Assembly (NCBI GenBank): GCA_002455335.1
Contig: DKKP01000050.1
Span: forward strand, 4,034 to 10,194
Origin: Anaerolineales bacterium UBA6663
GTDB taxonomy: Bacteria > Chloroflexota > Anaerolineae > Anaerolineales > UBA6663
Length of the DNA stretch: 6,161 bases
Direction: 5' to 3'
The translations under genes were made by a program, and so were the position numbers. Below are positions 4,651 to 6,161 of this stretch, in pieces; the stretch's first letter is position 1, and the number at the start of each line of letters is the position of its first letter. The notes beneath the pieces were generated by a model that did no database searches, was not told the origin of the DNA, and worked only from the letters and a program-made list of their open reading frames with translations.

Positions 4651-6081
4651 ATGGCCCGTCCCTCCTCGACCCAGGCGGTAATGCAAGGCAAGCCGCCGGC
4701 TGGCTTCATGCCCGATGACGTCCCCTCGTGGGGCGCCATGCTCAGCCTCGGCTTTCAGCAGGTGCTGACGATGTTCCCGGCCACTGTGCTGGTGGCCATC
4801 CTCACCAAGTTCGACGTGGGCGTCACGTTGCTCGCCAGCGGCCTCGGCACGATCGTGGCCCTGCTTGTCGCCAATCGGCGCATCCCCATGTACTACGGCT
4901 CGAGCTTCAGCTACATCACGGTAGCTGTCACGACGATGAGCCTGTACGCCGGTGATTGTTTTGCGGATCCTGCGACCGTGTACTGCCCGGAGGGCGTGCG
5001 GCTTGTGCAGGTCGGCATCCTGGGCACCGCGGTGCTCGAGATCCTGGTTGGTCTGCTGATCATGCGCCTCGGCAAGGCCGCGCTCGATCGAGTCCTGCCG
5101 CCGATCATCACGGGCTCGGTGGCGATCGTGATCGGCATCGCGCTCTCGGGCTCGGCGCTCAACATGGCGGGCGGCCTCAACCCGGCCGAGTCGTCGGTCA
5201 ACTGGCTTGTGGCGTTCATCACGCTGATCGCGACAGTGATCTTCTCGGTCTACCTCCAGAACCGCGGTCTCTGGGGCATGTTGCCGATCCTGTTCGGCGC
5301 GATCACGGGCTATCTCGTGGCCTTCGCCTTCGGGCTGGTGAGCTTCGACCCCGTGGCGCAGGCGCAGTGGCTGCGCGTGCCGGCGATCACGCTGCCGGCT
5401 TTTGAGGACCCGCGCGCCTGGGGCGCCGTCTTCAGCATCGCGCTGATCGCGATCGCCACGATCCCCGAGAGCACGGCCCACCTTTACCAGATGAGCCTGT
5501 ACATCGACGCGCTCGGCAAGGAGCTCGGCCGCAAACCGTTCGAGATCAAGAACCTGATCGGCCTCAACCTTGTGGCCGACGGCAGCAACGACATCGTCAA
5601 CGGCCTGCTCGGCGGCTGCGCCGGCACCAACTACGGCGAGAACAACAGCCTGATGGCGATCACGCGCAACTATTCCACGGCCGTGCTCCTGACTGCCGGC
5701 GGCATGGCCATCCTGCTCAGCTTTGTCGGCAAGCTGGCGGCGCTGGTCAACACCATCCCGGTCGCGGTCACCGGCGGCCTGGCAATCTACCTCTTCGGCG
5801 TGATCGGCATGCAAGGCGTCGCCCTGATCCAGAGCGAGAAGGTCAATCTGTTCGAGCCGCGCCAGCTGGCGATCGGGTCGATCATCCTTGTGCTTGGCAT
5901 CGGTGGTAATCTGTTCATGCCGGCCGGGATCTATCCATTCCAGGTGCCTGGGCTGTTCCCCGATGGCATCCCGGCGATCGTGTTCTCGGCGCTGGTGGGC
6001 ATCCTGCTCAACCTGGTCTTCCTCATCGTCCAGCCCGCGCGGTTTGGCGTGAAGGAGCGCGAGAACGTCAATCTCTCGTAA
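4651..6081 (+). CDS. NCS2-family nucleobase permease (UraA/xanthine-uracil permease type)
   Basis: 476 aa of membrane protein, expected to have the 14 helices of the NCS2 (nucleobase:cation symporter 2) family; UraA of E. coli is 429 aa. Family marks seen: 'FQQVLTMFPATVLVAIL' in helix 1, 'YYGSSFSYI' (81-89) in the half-helix/strand segment, 'IATIPESTAHL' with E273 and H277, matching the essential Glu and His of UraA helix 8, and 'GGCAGTNYGENNSLMAITR' from residue 321, with E330 matching the second substrate Glu in helix 10. It would import a purine or pyrimidine base with protons; uracil or xanthine cannot be told apart here. An acidic loop after residue 100 has C103 and C112, a possible disulfide. 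The ATG at 4651 is preceded by AAAGGAG 7 nt upstream. The frame is open further upstream, but that reaches the -35 box and precedes the likely transcription start. It is transcribed away from the glpA-like operon. Confidence 0.88.
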   Translation: MARPSSTQAVMQGKPPAGFMPDDVPSWGAMLSLGFQQVLTMFPATVLVAILTKFDVGVTLLASGLGTIVALLVANRRIPMYYGSSFSYITVAVTTMSLYAGDCFADPATVYCPEGVRLVQVGILGTAVLEILVGLLIMRLGKAALDRVLPPIITGSVAIVIGIALSGSALNMAGGLNPAESSVNWLVAFITLIATVIFSVYLQNRGLWGMLPILFGAITGYLVAFAFGLVSFDPVAQAQWLRVPAITLPAFEDPRAWGAVFSIALIAIATIPESTAHLYQMSLYIDALGKELGRKPFEIKNLIGLNLVADGSNDIVNGLLGGCAGTNYGENNSLMAITRNYSTAVLLTAGGMAILLSFVGKLAALVNTIPVAVTGGLAIYLFGVIGMQGVALIQSEKVNLFEPRQLAIGSIILVLGIGGNLFMPAGIYPFQVPGLFPDGIPAIVFSALVGILLNLVFLIVQPARFGVKERENVNLS

Positions 6082-6090
6082 CCCGGGTCA

Positions 6091-6126
6091 GCGCAGGGGG
6101 CCCCTGGCCCACGGGGCCTCCTGCGC
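6091..6126 (+). terminator. Strong GC hairpin after the permease gene; attenuator or partial terminator
   Basis: Arms 6091-6104 and 6113-6126 pair over 14 bp with one G-U pair (6098/6119) and an 8-nt loop. It starts 9 nt after the permease stop. The following bases (CAACTCTCCCTTCC) are pyrimidine-rich but not a U-tract, and a ribosome binding site for another gene follows closely. It therefore may only reduce read-through, or protect the upstream mRNA end. Confidence 0.45.
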
Positions 6127-6158
6127 CAACTCTCCCTTCCGGTCGCGGAGGCCTGCCC

Positions 6159-6161
6159 ATG
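6159..6161 (+). CDS. Start codon of a further plus-strand gene (cut by window end)
   Basis: An ATG at the last three bases is preceded by GGAGG (6147-6151) with a 7-nt spacer, a good ribosome binding site. It lies 77 nt after the permease stop on the same strand, so the two genes may form an operon, with the hairpin at 6091-6126 between them. Nothing of the protein is visible. Confidence 0.4.

Noticed and set aside
4489..5814. 441-codon minus-strand open frame opposite the permease
   Set aside because: Its product is rich in His, Arg, Asp and Gln with no recognisable domain, as expected for an antisense shadow of a GC-rich membrane protein gene; the plus-strand NCS2 motifs are decisive.
1..6161. 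CRISPR array, tRNA/rRNA genes, insertion sequence or phage genes
   Set aside because: No regularly spaced direct repeats, cloverleaf-like sequence, transposase or integrase motifs were seen.

Overview
This is a GC-rich bacterial window, most likely from the phylum Chloroflexota. Two features suggest this lineage. One is a secreted LysM protein with a Thr/Pro-rich linker and a C-terminal beta domain ending in a Tyr/Trp-rich 'GYYSYNWFWN' tail. The other is a cytochrome c with a 'GVMPPTYAS' C-terminus. This is recognition from memory of such families, not a database result.

Layout. (a) 1-293, plus strand: the 3' end of a c-type cytochrome gene. (b) 309-351: a strong bidirectional hairpin terminator between convergent genes. 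(c) 367-1053, minus strand: a secreted LysM protein. It has a leader of about 160 nt and a probable extended -10 promoter overlapped by a perfect-arm inverted repeat. (d) 1245-1306: a very long palindrome (54 bp perfect), the likely terminator of the next operon. (e) 1320-4119, minus strand: a compact four-gene operon, transcribed as FAD subunit, SdhB-type iron-sulfur subunit, SdhC-type and SdhD-type membrane subunits. (f) 4120-4650: a 531-bp divergent intergenic region with a good sigma70-type promoter and a long leader for the plus-strand gene. (g) 4651-6081, plus strand: an NCS2 (UraA-like) nucleobase permease. A hairpin and a Shine-Dalgarno/ATG for another plus-strand gene follow at the window edge.

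The main point of interest is the operon in (e). It looks like a succinate dehydrogenase operon, but the flavoprotein in the SdhA position is not SdhA. It closely resembles the catalytic domain of GlpA, the FAD subunit of anaerobic glycerol-3-phosphate dehydrogenase. It lacks GlpA's usual C-terminal cysteine-rich domain, and no glpB or glpC is beside it. The simplest reading is a hybrid respiratory enzyme: a GlpA-type flavoprotein oxidises glycerol-3-phosphate to dihydroxyacetone phosphate, passes electrons through three SdhB-type Fe-S clusters, and on to a heme b quinone-reducing anchor of SdhC/SdhD type. The individual protein families are well supported by sequence. Their joint assembly and the substrate are inferred.
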